Shown here one piece after another: positions 13,301-24,900 of a stretch of 64,000 nucleotides of DNA (positions within the stretch are counted from its first letter, which is position 1; each line of letters begins with the position of its first letter). This DNA is from Wurfbainia villosa. Taxonomy: Eukaryota; Streptophyta; Magnoliopsida; Zingiberales; Zingiberaceae. The DNA lies in assembly GCA_025175895.1 (NCBI GenBank), contig CM046006.1, positions 68,096,288-68,160,287 on the forward strand, given 5' to 3'. A model generated the notes under the pieces. It was not told the DNA's origin and did not search any database. It was given only the letters and a program-made list of their open reading frames with translations. A program made the translations under genes and the position numbers.

Positions 13301-13863
13301 TGCCGTCGGACCAACGGAAGAAGAGGGTGACGGAAGGCTTGGGCTTGCGTTGTTCATCGGCTGCTCGATGGAGATCTCCGGCGACAGAGGCTCGATCGAT
13401 GGTGTTGGAGCAGCAACTGTTGGCGAGAGAGAAGGAACGGTGACGGGGTGCGGCGATGGGTCACGGCGACAGGGCGCAGCGATCGGGCGACAGTGACTGT
13501 CGTGGCCGGCACGCGAGGGAGAAGGCGGCGGCGAGGCACGGCGACGGAGATGATCTCGCGGTGATGAATCGCTCGAGACGAAGGTGCGAGATTGGGAGGG
13601 GAAGAGAAGTCGGCGCAATTGGGAATTAAAGGGGAAATGGAAGGAATATAATGGATTTTAATTAAACCCATTAATTCCTTACAGATAGTCTAAACAGGCT
13701 TTACAAAAGCTTGTTCGCTTTATCCCCATGAAACATCCATAAACCTTCCGTTTAAATCCAGAAAAATTTCTAAAAATTTCTGAAAAATTCCACAAGATGT
13801 TTTATCAATTACCGAGGAATATTTTTTTATTTTTTTTTATTTTTTTTTCTCCGGTATTTTACA
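10355..13863 (-). repeat. gypsy element LTR, right copy (5' LTR)
   Basis: 3509 bp, TGTCAC...TTTACA. Near-identical to the left copy from about 11200 to the end; clearly diverged in its first 700-800 bp. Apparent open frames at 13154-13671 mirror those in the left LTR and are judged non-coding. Confidence 0.9.
11736..11922. repeat. five-hairpin array inside the right LTR
   Basis: This is the counterpart of the array at 3848-4034, with the same copy number, the same 41-bp period and the same ACTCTCTA/TAGAGAGT stems. Confidence 0.9.
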
Positions 13864-16560
13864 ATCTCGATCCTGAATTTGACTGGAAATGGCTAACTAA
13901 GCCAACAACATAACTAATATCGAGATGTACACAACATAATATACATTAGACTACCAATTCCACTTGCATATTATCTTTTCTTTATCTGGGTTATTTGCTC
14001 AGGAGCTTTAGGATACATACTTTTGCTTAAAATGATACCTTTTGCTATAGGTGTTTGTTAAATGGTGCAATTGATATATTGAAATATTGTAACATCTTAG
14101 TAATATAAGTCTCTTGAGACAATCTAAAAGTTTTTTTGATCGATCTCTTATGATATTTACTTCTAAGATGTACTTAGCTTCTCTCATATATTTTATGTCA
14201 AATTATGATGAAAGTCATCTTTTGACTTCTATTATAGCTATATATCACTTTCAACTATTAACATATCATCAACATATAATGATATATAATGATAAGATGA
14301 TAAACTTTCCTTTTTCTTTTCTCAAGAAGACACTATAATCTTTATTGATCATTTCAAAATCATAAGATAAAATGACTTCATTAAATCTTATATTGGATTG
14401 TCTTGACGCTTGCTTTAGACCATAAATAGACTTGTTAAGTATACATACTTTGTTCTCTTGGCCTACAACAATGTAATCTTCTGGCTATGTCATATAGATT
14501 TGTTCATCAAGCCCACCATTTAGGAAAGTTATCTTTATATCCATCTAATGTAATTTTAAATCAAAATGCATTACAATAGTTAAAATGTCATAAATTAATG
14601 TAAATTTTATGACAAGAGAAAATATCTCTTCAAAATCAATACCCTCTTATTGGGTATAGCCTTTTGCAACTAAATGAGTTTTGTATCGATCAATCAATCC
14701 ATTCGCTTTTCTTTTAATTTTGAGAATTCATTTATTTCCTATAGTTGTTTAGCGTAGAGGAAGATCGACTAGCTAGTTCCCAAACTTGATTCTTTTCCAT
14801 TGACTCTATTTTTTTCATCCATTGTAACTTTCCACTTATCTCTAACTGAACATTTCAATGCTTCTTCAACAGTTTGAGATTCTTCATAGTCAACTGGGAG
14901 AATCATTAAGCCCTCATTTTCAATGTCCAATCTTTTTTGAGGAATATTCTTATGACTACTTCGTAGGTCTGTCCATTGACAAATTAACTCATTAATTGAT
15001 AATTTACTTCTACTAAGTTGACTAGATTTAGACATCTCTTGTGATATCTTGTTCATTGATAAAATATCATCCTCCTCCTCTATTACAAATAGTAGAATAG
15101 TTTTATCAACATCACCTCTTATTTGAAGCTCCATTTCAAGAAAAGTTGGATCTCTCAACTCTATTTCGGAGATGGTTCCATCTTAATGCTCACCAATAAA
15201 AATATAACCCTTGGATGTATCAAAATATCTTACAAAGATACACTTCTTATCCATAGGTCCTAATTTTTTTTATATTTGTGAGTATTATTATAAATGTAGA
15301 CAGCTACCCCCTAGGGTCTCAGATAACTCAAATATGATTTTCTGTCTATCCAATGTTCATATCGAGTAGATGGAATAGATTTTGAAGGAACTCGATTAAG
15401 TATATAAGTTATTGCTAATAATGTATCTCCCCAATAAAATTTTGACAAATTAGCTCTATCTATCATAGACATAATCATATCTAGAAGAGTTCGATTTTTT
15501 TCTTTCAGCAATCCTATTTTACTATGGAGTTTCTGAGATTGTTGATTGTCTAATAATCTCTTTATCATTACATATTGGCTTGAATTGATCAGATAAATAT
15601 TCACCCTCCACAGTCAATATGTAAGGTTTTCACCTTATGATATAATTTATTCTCAACTTCATTCAAGTAACATTTGAAGCAATCTAATACTCCAAATTTA
15701 TGAGAAATTAAATTCACATGACCAAACCATATGAAATAATCAATAAATATAATAAAATAGAAAGCTTCATGTTTAACCTTCAAACATTCATTGGACCACA
15801 TATGTTAGAATGGATTAATTGCAATACTTATTTAGCTCTAATAGTCTTACCAAATGGGTTTACAGTTATTTTTCCAGTAAGACAATGGTCACATATAGAT
15901 AAAGTTGATTTTAGTATGAGTGCCTAGCAAATCCTTTTTAGCTAATTTATTCATCCGTTCTTGTTTGATATGTTCTAATCTAGCATGCCAAACTTTATCA
16001 CTAATATCAACATCACTAGTAAGAGCAATACTTGAAAAATAACTATCAATTCTATAATTAGTATACGGTTCTACATCAAAAACTATGAAATCATTCGTTA
16101 CAAAACTATATACAATCAACACAGAGTTAATAAAAAGTTCTACACACCTACTATAAAGGTTTAAGCACTATCCCAATTCAAGAAGACAATTAACAAAAGC
16201 TAAATTCCGTCGGATTTCAAGGGCATAAATGACATCATATAAAAACAAGGTACATCCACTATGAAGGTTGAGTTTGCATGTGTCAATTCTTTTGACTTAA
16301 ATCTTTGCATTGTTTTCCATATATATCCACTTATTGTCAATTGATACTCGATGATACTCTATAAATGTAGCTCGTTCATGAGCTATATGATTTGTTCCTC
16401 CCGAATCTATAATTCACAAAGGATAATTAACAACACTATACTAACAACATGATGCTCATGAATAGAAGATAAATATGGATCTAACTTTTTTGACTCGGTA
16501 CATTCTTGAGCAAAATGATCATTCTTGCCATAGTTATAGCAAACTAATTTGCTTTTAGGT
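13864..16560 (-). pseudogene. copia pol remnant (pre-integrase, integrase, RT)
   Basis: Visible segments from right to left: a GAG-pre-integrase domain at 15889-16122 with VWHARLEHIKQERMNKLAKK; integrase residues near 15601-15801 ending KTLHIDCGG; the integrase end at 15311-15604 with RTLLDMIMSMIDRANLSKFY and ILNRVPSKSIP; a linker at 14769-15158; and RT at 13864-14480 with YGLKQASRQ and the active-site box YVDDMLI at 14256-14276. The left end reads a decayed form of the sequence that follows RT in copia polyproteins. Frames shift repeatedly and stops interrupt all domains. Confidence 0.85.
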
Positions 16561-17332
16561 TTCTATCCATGATTCTTCCCTTTAAAATTCTTCTTGTTTG
16601 GGCCCAGCCTAGCAACAACATCACCTATCTTGCCCTTCCCCTTTTCTCTCTTGAACAATTGTTTCTTATTCTTGAATTCAGATGCTCTAATAGAACCTTC
16701 AACTACAAAGTCTATCCATAAATCCTTGCCTATTCAATTATCTCTGCTTCAATTTTAACATGACGTGAGACATCAGCGAAAGTCTTGATACTTTCACTGT
16801 GAGTAAGATTCTATTTCATCGTCTCCCAAGAATCAGGAAGAAAATAAATTATTTCTTGAACCTATTGTTCATCAGTCAATTTATGAACAACAACCTTTAG
16901 ATCCCAAATCATATTACTCATTTCCCTTAGGTGTTGAGCCATAGTGACATTCGGACGCTTCTTATAACTATCAAACTTAACGGTCAGCTATCAAAGCTTG
17001 CTCAAACTCACTCCACTATATTTCTCTCCAAGGACAACCCATACTGCATGAGCTGTTGAAAATAACTCATACTCACAAACTAGGTCATCACTCAGAACTA
17101 ATCAAGATTCCCTTAGCAGTAGAGTCTTTCTTCTTCCATGCATTATAGGCATCAAGATCATGTCTATATTGTATTATAGGACCATCAATAGGTTATTCCA
17201 TAACTTGATTGTCTGCCTCAAAAACTTCTTATTCCTCAAGTATATATTGTATCTTGAGGTGTCATATTTTGTAGTTATCCCATTTAAATTCTATCCTTTA
17301 TTAAGTTCAGCTATGATATTCTTAGTAGTCAT
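16561..17332 (-). pseudogene. copia gag remnant
   Basis: The - strand start at 17330-17332 begins MTTKNIIAELNKG, a well-known start of plant copia gag proteins. The following region, broken by stops, has the gag signature of this group, and a Lys-rich stretch lies near 16560-16640 where the zinc knuckle would be. I do not see a continuous frame. Confidence 0.75.
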
Positions 17333-18515
17333 AAGCTAACATAATTTAGTATCTCCATATGTATGTATGCAATTCTTGATTAACTCATTGTTAATTTGAT
17401 TTGGTTTACAAAATTAAGTGATAATTTTATTTTGATTCATCATTCATATAGTCAAATCTAACCAATATTATTTAATCATTTTACATACAACCTATCAAAT
17501 TTTATAATAAATGAATAAATCATTTATAATAAACATGTTGTTAACAGAAATAACTATCCATGCCATTCATATAAAGTACGAAATACATAAAAAAACAATG
17601 CATATAAACATGATGACAGTATGGTAAATTCAAAAACTACTCTAATAATATAGATAAGTTACTACTACTCCTACTGGGACTAACACTAGTGTAGTAGTAG
17701 CCAACATAATTTTTATCTTTCTAGGCTCAATAGGGGTAATTATCTCAGGCAAGTAGACATCAAAATTATCTATAGAATCCTCATTAACAGTCATGGCATG
17801 TCACATCCATGTCATGCACACTCATCACATATGTGGACAACAAGTCTCCAGACCAGTATCTAACTATCTGACGTGTCGACATTGGCACATGTGTTACACG
17901 CTCCGTCAATATGGCCTATCTTTTCGACATAACCACCACCTTCCGACCTCCCTTTTTATGTTTATTTCCTTTAAAATGGTAGGTTTAAATAGGGTTGATT
18001 TATGAGAAATATTATGGGTCTCCTATATATTGGTTCGTTAACACTCCATCATTGATCTTTTAAGAATCAATGCAATTGGACCTTTACCCAATTCTTCTAG
18101 CCTAGCTTCCATCCTAATACTACTAGCCCAATTTCCATTGCCAACGGTTGAAGAGGATTTGAAGGAGATCTCCGTGGTAGTGGCGGGGGCATTGGGCTGG
18201 GGTCTGGTGACAGTGTTAAATCGTGATTTCGCTTGGGGACAATGGTAGATCATGATGGATCACGATTTAGCCTAGAGATGATTGTGTTTTCACCCGACGA
18301 TGATGGTGAATCACGATGCGGTAGATTGCAATTTTTCTTGGCGATGCGATGGAGCAAGCACCGTCAATGACACCTCCAGCCTCGAATAGATGCCTTGAGT
18401 CATCCGATTCGGTCGAATTTCGATAGTGACAAAGCGTATAGAAGAATGAATAAATAGAGGTAAACATTTACAATTTGATCATGAAATTCAATAGACGAGA
18501 TATCAACTTAACCTC
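17333..18515. other. possible 5' leader of the copia remnant; no gene
   Basis: This is AT-rich up to about 17780, then mixed sequence. Short open frames here have no recognisable domains. If the primer-site-like motif at 18516 is real, this would be the untranslated leader, unusually long at about 1.2 kb, or a composite with other repeats. Confidence 0.35.
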
Positions 18516-18530
18516 GCTTTGATACTAATG
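18516..18530 (-). other. possible degenerate tRNA-Met primer site
   Basis: On the - strand the bases read TTAGTATCAAAGCGA, close to TGGTATCAGAGC. It is in the right orientation for the copia remnant, and a sequence beginning TG follows on the right as an LTR would. There are several mismatches and no second LTR to compare. Confidence 0.35.
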
Positions 18531-20565
18531 TAGATGTTTGATACATTCTCTATTCACAAAATGAAATTGTAAAAACTTACGGTTGGTGACTTTTGCTTGA
18601 TTTCTCCTCTTCCTTGTTGTCTGAAGGACAATTACAACAAGATGAGCAACCCTTTCAAAGACCACAAACCAAATCTCACTCCCTCCTTGGATGTTCTTCT
18701 ACTTCTCTTGACGAACTCTGCATCATCCCATGTTTTTTTTATATCTTGGACGACATATAGTTTCCTAGCAACTGCACATGCAGTGGCAATCAACTGCACA
18801 CGTTGTGCAGTTTTGGCAACTGCCAACATTTATCAAATGGTTGATGCACCTCTTGTAGTAGTATCGTCATTGATTTACTCTTGTTGATCATTGACTTAAT
18901 GATGTAGGTTGTCGAATCATCTTTTTAAATGTCTATGCACTATTAGAGGATCAATGGCTTAACTAGATAGGTGAGTGAATAGTTTAGGAACATTGCATGT
19001 GATGATTCTGCAAAACTCTTGCTTTCGATGACAAGGTTACATAATTACTCAGTGTGGAAAATAAGCATAAAATAATAATAAAACACTTACAAGCATACAT
19101 GTTTGTTTTACGTGGTTTTGAAGCCTCCAAACTACTACTCCACAACTTGACTCATCGGTGGATCACTACTAAAAAGTCTGCTTTCCTCTTCTCAGTCAAT
19201 CACCGAAGGTGGATAAATCATCGAAGGTGGAGAAATATTTTACAATCTCCAAGGATTACAATGTGTACACAAAAGGAAGGAGAATAAGACTTTTACATTT
19301 TTAACCAATACTATTTTGTTAGCATTTAAATCTCCAATCAAGCTTTCTTTTATAGTCTTCAGATCCTTTGTCATAAGTTTTGTTCATTGCCCAACAGTTG
19401 ATTGGTATGTAGTCATCAATTGTTTGCTCCTTGTGATTTAACCATTTGTGGGTTAGAATGACTCCTAATCACTACTGCTCAGTTGACTCGGCCACAAACG
19501 ATTCACTTTATTTGCTAGCTCCTTGGATCTTGACAATTGACCCTTCAATTGATTGGAAATCAACATCAATTGAACCAATCACAAATTCTAGTTTACCACA
19601 ACCTAAAGTTTTAGTTTATAATAGATTGATAGTTACACTTGAATAGATTGAACGACCTTACTAAACCCTAAACTACTAGTAAAATGAATTTCATTACAAG
19701 TTGATTGGTCACCATTTTACCTCAAATCCATTTGAAGTATTGAATTATCGATTCACCAATTGATTTATTTTTATCACTGATTGACTATTGATCCCGATGA
19801 CAACTTTTTAATGTTGAATCAGTCTAAATTGAGTTCTACTCTCGTCCTCCGTGGATAGAAATCACTGAATTCTTGTAGATCACTAAGACTTACCCTTACA
19901 GTATGACTTTGCCTCAAAACACTCTTCCTTCATACTCCATGTCCCGTAGATACATCCTAGCCCACGATTCCTCTTCATGCCATTTTTTATACCTTTTGCC
20001 TTTGAAGTTTACTTCCTTTGACTCTCATCCTTACTACTTCAATATTTCTTATCTTGTGATTCATCAAATATTCTATACCATTCTTCTCCAATTTTAATAG
20101 AGCTCTTGAGTTATGAAGCTGCCAACCTGTCTATGCTAGTTCAATGCTCCAAAATTGCTCCATATGCAATGCTTGCACACTCAAATACATAGATTAAATA
20201 TAACAAGTAAAATCTAATTTAAACTCTTTACTAAAATATTAAATTCAAAATCCTATTGCACTTGGAGCACCTTAAAATTTAAAATTTAAGTCTCAATGAA
20301 CTTGGAAGGATTAAAATATAGAGAAGGAGAGAGGACATTGAGTGACTTAGAAATAAGAACAAAGAATTTATAGATAAGAAAAGTCTGTTTGGATAAAAAG
20401 AGAGTGACTAAAAGGTAAACTTTATACACTGTTTCCTTCGGCTACTGTATTGGAGAGCATAAGACCTCGAACGAATCAATATTCCATAATTAATTTTTAC
20501 TTAATGGTCAAAATTGCCCAAAGTCTAACTGCCCCTCCTTACCAATGGTTTGTTCCCTTACTTAT
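18531..20565. other. gene-free stretch, probably decayed LTR sequence
   Basis: No frame has recognisable domains. The part at 19080-19260, with a short internal repeat (CGAAGGTGGA twice), resembles plant LTR sequence. I cannot place borders. Confidence 0.3.
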
Positions 20566-21032
20566 GGTTTGTTTAGGAGGAGATGAGGAGTGGAGAAGCA
20601 AGGGGAAGAAATTTTTAAATTTGTTTGGGTGGGCTGAGAGAAAAGCAAAGGATTTTAAACTTTATTTGGGAGGGGATGAGAGAAGGGAAAGAGGATAAGA
20701 AGAGATAAAATTTGACCTTTCTTACCCTTCAGCACTATTTAGGAAGAGATGAGGAAAGTGTAAGTAAATGAAAGAAAAAGAAAGGAAAAAAAAGAGAAGA
20801 AAAGAGAAAGAAGAGGAGGGAAAGAGGGGGTTAAAATTTATACTATAAATTAGAGTGCAAAGAAATCTCCCTTTTTATGAACAAAGAAGATTAAAATTTA
20901 TCCTTCATCTTCTCTCACTCCTTCTTTAAAATTTTTTTCCCCTTACTTACTCAGCCTTCACCCCTTCCCAAATAAAGTTAACAATTCCCTCACCCTTAAT
21001 TCCCCTTCTCTTACGTCCTTCCAAACAAGCCG
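20566..21032. mobile_element. foldback MITE, about 465 bp
   Basis: The left end TGGTTTGTTTAGGAGGAGAT and the right end, which on the - strand reads GGCTTGTTTGGAAGGACG, form imperfect terminal inverted repeats. They continue inwards as purine-rich (left) and pyrimidine-rich (right) arms of well over 100 bp. There is no coding capacity. I could not find a clear target duplication, so the superfamily is open. Confidence 0.65.
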
Positions 21033-21785
21033 GATAAAAGAGATTTCTTTATACCCCAATTTAAATGGTTCTATAGCAAACGACCCTCCCTCACTTGGAT
21101 GAACTCAGTCATCGATGGGCTGCACCATGAGCACCAAAGGGAGGTAAAGATAAAATGCACATCGACAAAGTCAACTGATCCATACCCGCGTAGAAGTCTT
21201 TAACTTTTGTATCTTAATAGGAATTGGTTCCAAGAAAGTAGAAGTTGTAATCTAAATAAGGAAAGAAGACTGAACTGAGAGAAGATAAGAGGCTAGCTCA
21301 GGAGATGAGCTTTGCTTAGGCGGAGATGCAAGAGACACCTTTCTGTTTGGAACCAAGTTGACATTGCCAAAGATCATTCTTAGACAACTATCTATCTCAG
21401 ATAATTCTGTTACAGTTAATGGAGAATGAGGCAGAGACAATGAGTGAGTAGTTATGTTATCACGAGAACCAGCAGCTACTCTTTCTGTGATTACAGATCT
21501 GTTGTTTATCCATAATTAATTTGTGATTTTTGCACTATTTTCCCTATGGAAATGAAATGCAAATTACCCCTCTTTTTTTTCCCCTTTCCTGTGATGGTGG
21601 TTGCAATTTTTATTCTCTGGTTCAAATATTTGAAAAGGGAAATTTTATTTATGTATTTTATATGGTAATTGGTAGCTTAGCATAATAGTGGGCATTTCCC
21701 TGTTGCTTTCGCAGTGTCCTAGTTAATACGCCCCCAAATCACGCATGGCTTCGGGACTGGGGCGATTGGAGGAGGAGGCATAGCT

Positions 21786-21831
21786 AGGGTTACTTTCGCA
21801 GGCAATCGAGGGTTACTTTCGCAGGCAATCG
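21786..21831 (+). repeat. perfect 23-bp tandem duplication upstream of MAP70
   Basis: Two adjacent identical 23-bp units begin at 21786 and 21809 (AGGGTTACTTTCGCAGGCAA at the start of each). They lie 117 bp upstream of the chosen start codon, in probable 5' UTR or core promoter. The stretch from 21033 to 21785 holds no gene and presumably includes the promoter. Confidence 0.8.
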
Positions 21832-21947
21832 AAGCTCTCGGAAGAGCGCTAGTTCCTTGAATCGGCGTCGAGATCACGTGCCCGTCTTATTTTTCTTTGC
21901 TCTTTTTGAACTGGGTTCCCGATAAATGTGAGACAATCAGATCCAGG

Positions 21948-24900
21948 ATGTCAGATCGGTACGACGACGCTGGGGAGGGGATCTATGTGGGCGCCGTCGG
22001 GGCTAATGCTCTGCCGCTGTCGGCGGCGGTTCTGGCGGCGTCCGCCTCATTCAAGGGTGAAGGGAGGGCGCCGTCTGCTTTGAGGCGAAGGGCCTCAATG
22101 AAGCCTAACTTGGACGTGGAGGAGTTCATTAATCTTCTCCATGGCTCAGATCCGGTGAAGGTCGAACTTAATAGGCTTGAGAACGAATTGAGAGGTGGAA
22201 TGCAGTTCTTTTGCGTGTTTCTCTTTATTTTAATTTGTTTGGATTTTGTCTTATTATATGTGTAAGGTGGTTGCTTGTGGTGGTGGTTTACAGACAAAGA
22301 TCGAGAATTGTCTGAAGCACAGGCAGAGATCAAAGCTCTAAGGTTGTCTGAACGAGCTAGAGAGAAGGCAGTGGAAGAGGTCAGTAGGCTGATTGACTTC
22401 CTGCTCTGTCATTGATTTTTTGCTTATGATATTTCCCCTGTTTTCTTGGAATCATTTTCTAGGATTTTTTAATTCATTCTCTTACTATTGTCGTAAAATA
22501 GATAAGAAAAACAGCTAATTTTTAGCTCTGGGCTATAATCTGAATACAATTTTTGCATGAAAGCTATCTGTTTCATTTACGTAGATGGAAACCCTTAGGT
22601 AAATACCTTTTTGGTTATTTACTTAGATGGAACCCCTCAGGCAAAACAACACTGCTAAACTCTTCAACTTTTTCTTAGCTCAATTTTCATTCAAGTGTGG
22701 GCATAAATTGGATGGAATGTTCATGCATTGTCGAATGACTATATTGTTCCTTTTCTTTGGAAAAATTATACTATAGTCTATCTACAAATGATTTTTCCTT
22801 CTTAGCCACCAGCTATTATGCCAACAACTGCACTACTCATTCTTCTTCGGCAGCATCATACCTGTGATCGCCGTGTCCACAATTGCACATATTATGGGCA
22901 TCGGTGTCATTTTCAAGTTCAAATCCTTCTAGTGTTCCTCTCAAATGAGCAAAGCAATAAACAATAAAAACAATTCATGCTCCAAAATAAACAACACGAA
23001 CCTCATCCATCCCTAGTATCTTTTATCCTTCTCATTTGTAACCAAGGCCTTGCAATCCCATCCTATCGAGATTCAAAAAGTTATTTTTTCCCCCCTCTTT
23101 TTTATCCTCATGTTTTTACATGTTACTTTGATAGTTAGGGCTGAGTGAATAACACTTTGAACAGAATTGTGCATCATTATTATTATTTTTGATTCGCATC
23201 AGGTAGTTACTTTTCTATCAAATTTAGGCTTGTGGATGAAATAATTGTGTTTATTTCTTCTTCTACACCTTATATATCTTGGTTATCTTTGTCAATATGT
23301 TTTTTTAATTGGAAATCTACAAGAACTAAGTCATTCTGCCTTTAGTAAAAAAATTAATGAAGGTTCTTGGAGATTCTAAATGTGGCATACTAATTTTGAT
23401 TTTGTTAAAGGAAATGAGATAGGATCTTATTACGTTAGGTGTACATTCATGGATAAAATTTTTATAGTGATGTGAATGCATTAAAATTGGTTTTACTAAA
23501 AAAACTTATCACCTTGACTTTTATTAATTTAGCTGTGCATAACTTTGCATATTATCAGAGGATTTCTTTTCCCTCCAAGTTGTTGCATTTCTTTCTCTTT
23601 TTTCCTTTATGTTCTTATTTTTATATAATAAATAGAAGATTGTGATGATATCAATAGGATGCATTCTGATTCCTTTCTCAACTGTCAGCTAACAGATGAA
23701 TTGAACAAGATGGATGAAAAGCTCAAGTTAACTGAATCACTTCTAGAAAACAGAGTACTTGCAGAATTCCTAATATTCTTTTCCCTCTTATTTTCATATG
23801 TGGTTCTACAATGAAGAAATGTTAATGAGAAGTAACCATGCAGAATCTTGAAATTAAGAAGATAAATGATGAAAAGAGAGCAGCCTTGGCTGCCCAGTTT
23901 GCAGCTGAGGCAACACTTAGAAGGGTTCATGCAGCTCAAAAAGATGATGATATGCCTCCTATTGAAGCGATTCTTGCACCACTTGAGGCAGAGTTGAAGA
24001 TAGCACGACAGGAGGTATACCTTTGAAAACTTGCTCATGCAAAATTTTATTTTGTCAATTTTCTTAGATACTACATTGCACCTAAAATTTAAAAATAATG
24101 ACAAGCCTTTTTCACTAAATAACCTCCACTTTGTCTTAAGTTTATAAACAACTCAAATGTTTTAAAATCCCGAGTGAGGTATTTCCTTTTTTGCTTCATT
24201 TATGCACTAATAATTCTCTATATAATTTTAATGTCAGCTATCCCTTTTTTGCATGGACTAATTGCATTTATTATTACAACATCCATTTGCTAACTTTTGC
24301 CCTGAGCCAAATTTGTTAAAGTTATCAAGTCTTATAGGTTGGATTTCTGTTGTTGTTAGAGTTTGACTTTAGTGTGCTCTGTAGGCTTTGTTATTTTGTA
24401 AGTTGTTGCCATTTCTATCACTTTTGTTGAGGGTTAATACTTCTGCTAGTTGATAGCACCTATTTTTTTCAAATATTCTTTGGGCTTCCTCATATATTGG
24501 CAAAAAGAGTCTAGAAAGAGCGTAAACTGTGAGATATATTCCCTCTTTATTATTCCTACCCAATTGATTTTCTCTTGTGCAGATTGCTAAATTACAGGAT
24601 GACAACAGGGCATTAGATCGACTTACCAAATCAAAGGAAGCTGCATTATTGGAAGCAGAAAGGACTGTACAAATTGCTTTAGCAAAAGCTGCCATGGTAG
24701 ACGACCTACAAAACAAGAATCAGGAGTTAATGAAACAGATTGAGATTTGTCAGGTATTCATTTATGAAACAGTCTTTAGGCCAAAATTCTTTTTAACCTA
24801 CTTCTATTAAAAAATAATTATCTGCTCATTTTATTCTTCAGGAGGAGAACAAGATCATGGATAAAATGCATCGACAGAAGGTTGCAGAGGTTGAAAAGCT

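Larger units (their letters stand above)
2485..13863 (-). mobile_element. Ty3/gypsy chromovirus-like LTR retrotransposon, dead
   Basis: Two LTRs (2485-5972 and 10355-13863), both TGTCAC...TTTACA on the + strand, flank a 4.38 kb internal region. The initiator-methionine tRNA primer site next to the right LTR and the polypurine tract next to the left LTR show that the element reads on the - strand. The internal region carries recognisable but stop-ridden gag, reverse transcriptase, integrase and chromodomain-like segments in gypsy order. Integrase following RNase H, plus a chromodomain-like tail, points to a chromovirus, perhaps Tekay/Del-like because of the long LTRs. The 5-bp flanks differ (CTTAC left, ATCTC right). 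Confidence 0.88.
13864..17332 (-). mobile_element. Ty1/copia remnant, gag to reverse transcriptase
   Basis: The gag start is at 17332 and coding runs leftwards through gag, GAG-pre-integrase, integrase and reverse transcriptase. It breaks off at 13864 where the gypsy LTR begins. The domain order (integrase before RT) is copia. Many stops and frameshifts show an old copy. The missing RNase H end is not found directly left of the gypsy element. Confidence 0.85.

Noticed and set aside
20566..21032. Target-site duplication for the foldback MITE
   Set aside because: No matching 2-10 bp flanks could be found by eye, so no superfamily was assigned.
21897..21947. Upstream in-frame ATG for MAP70
   Set aside because: It would add 17 residues not seen in the family; the ATG at 21948 gives the usual MSD start and family length.
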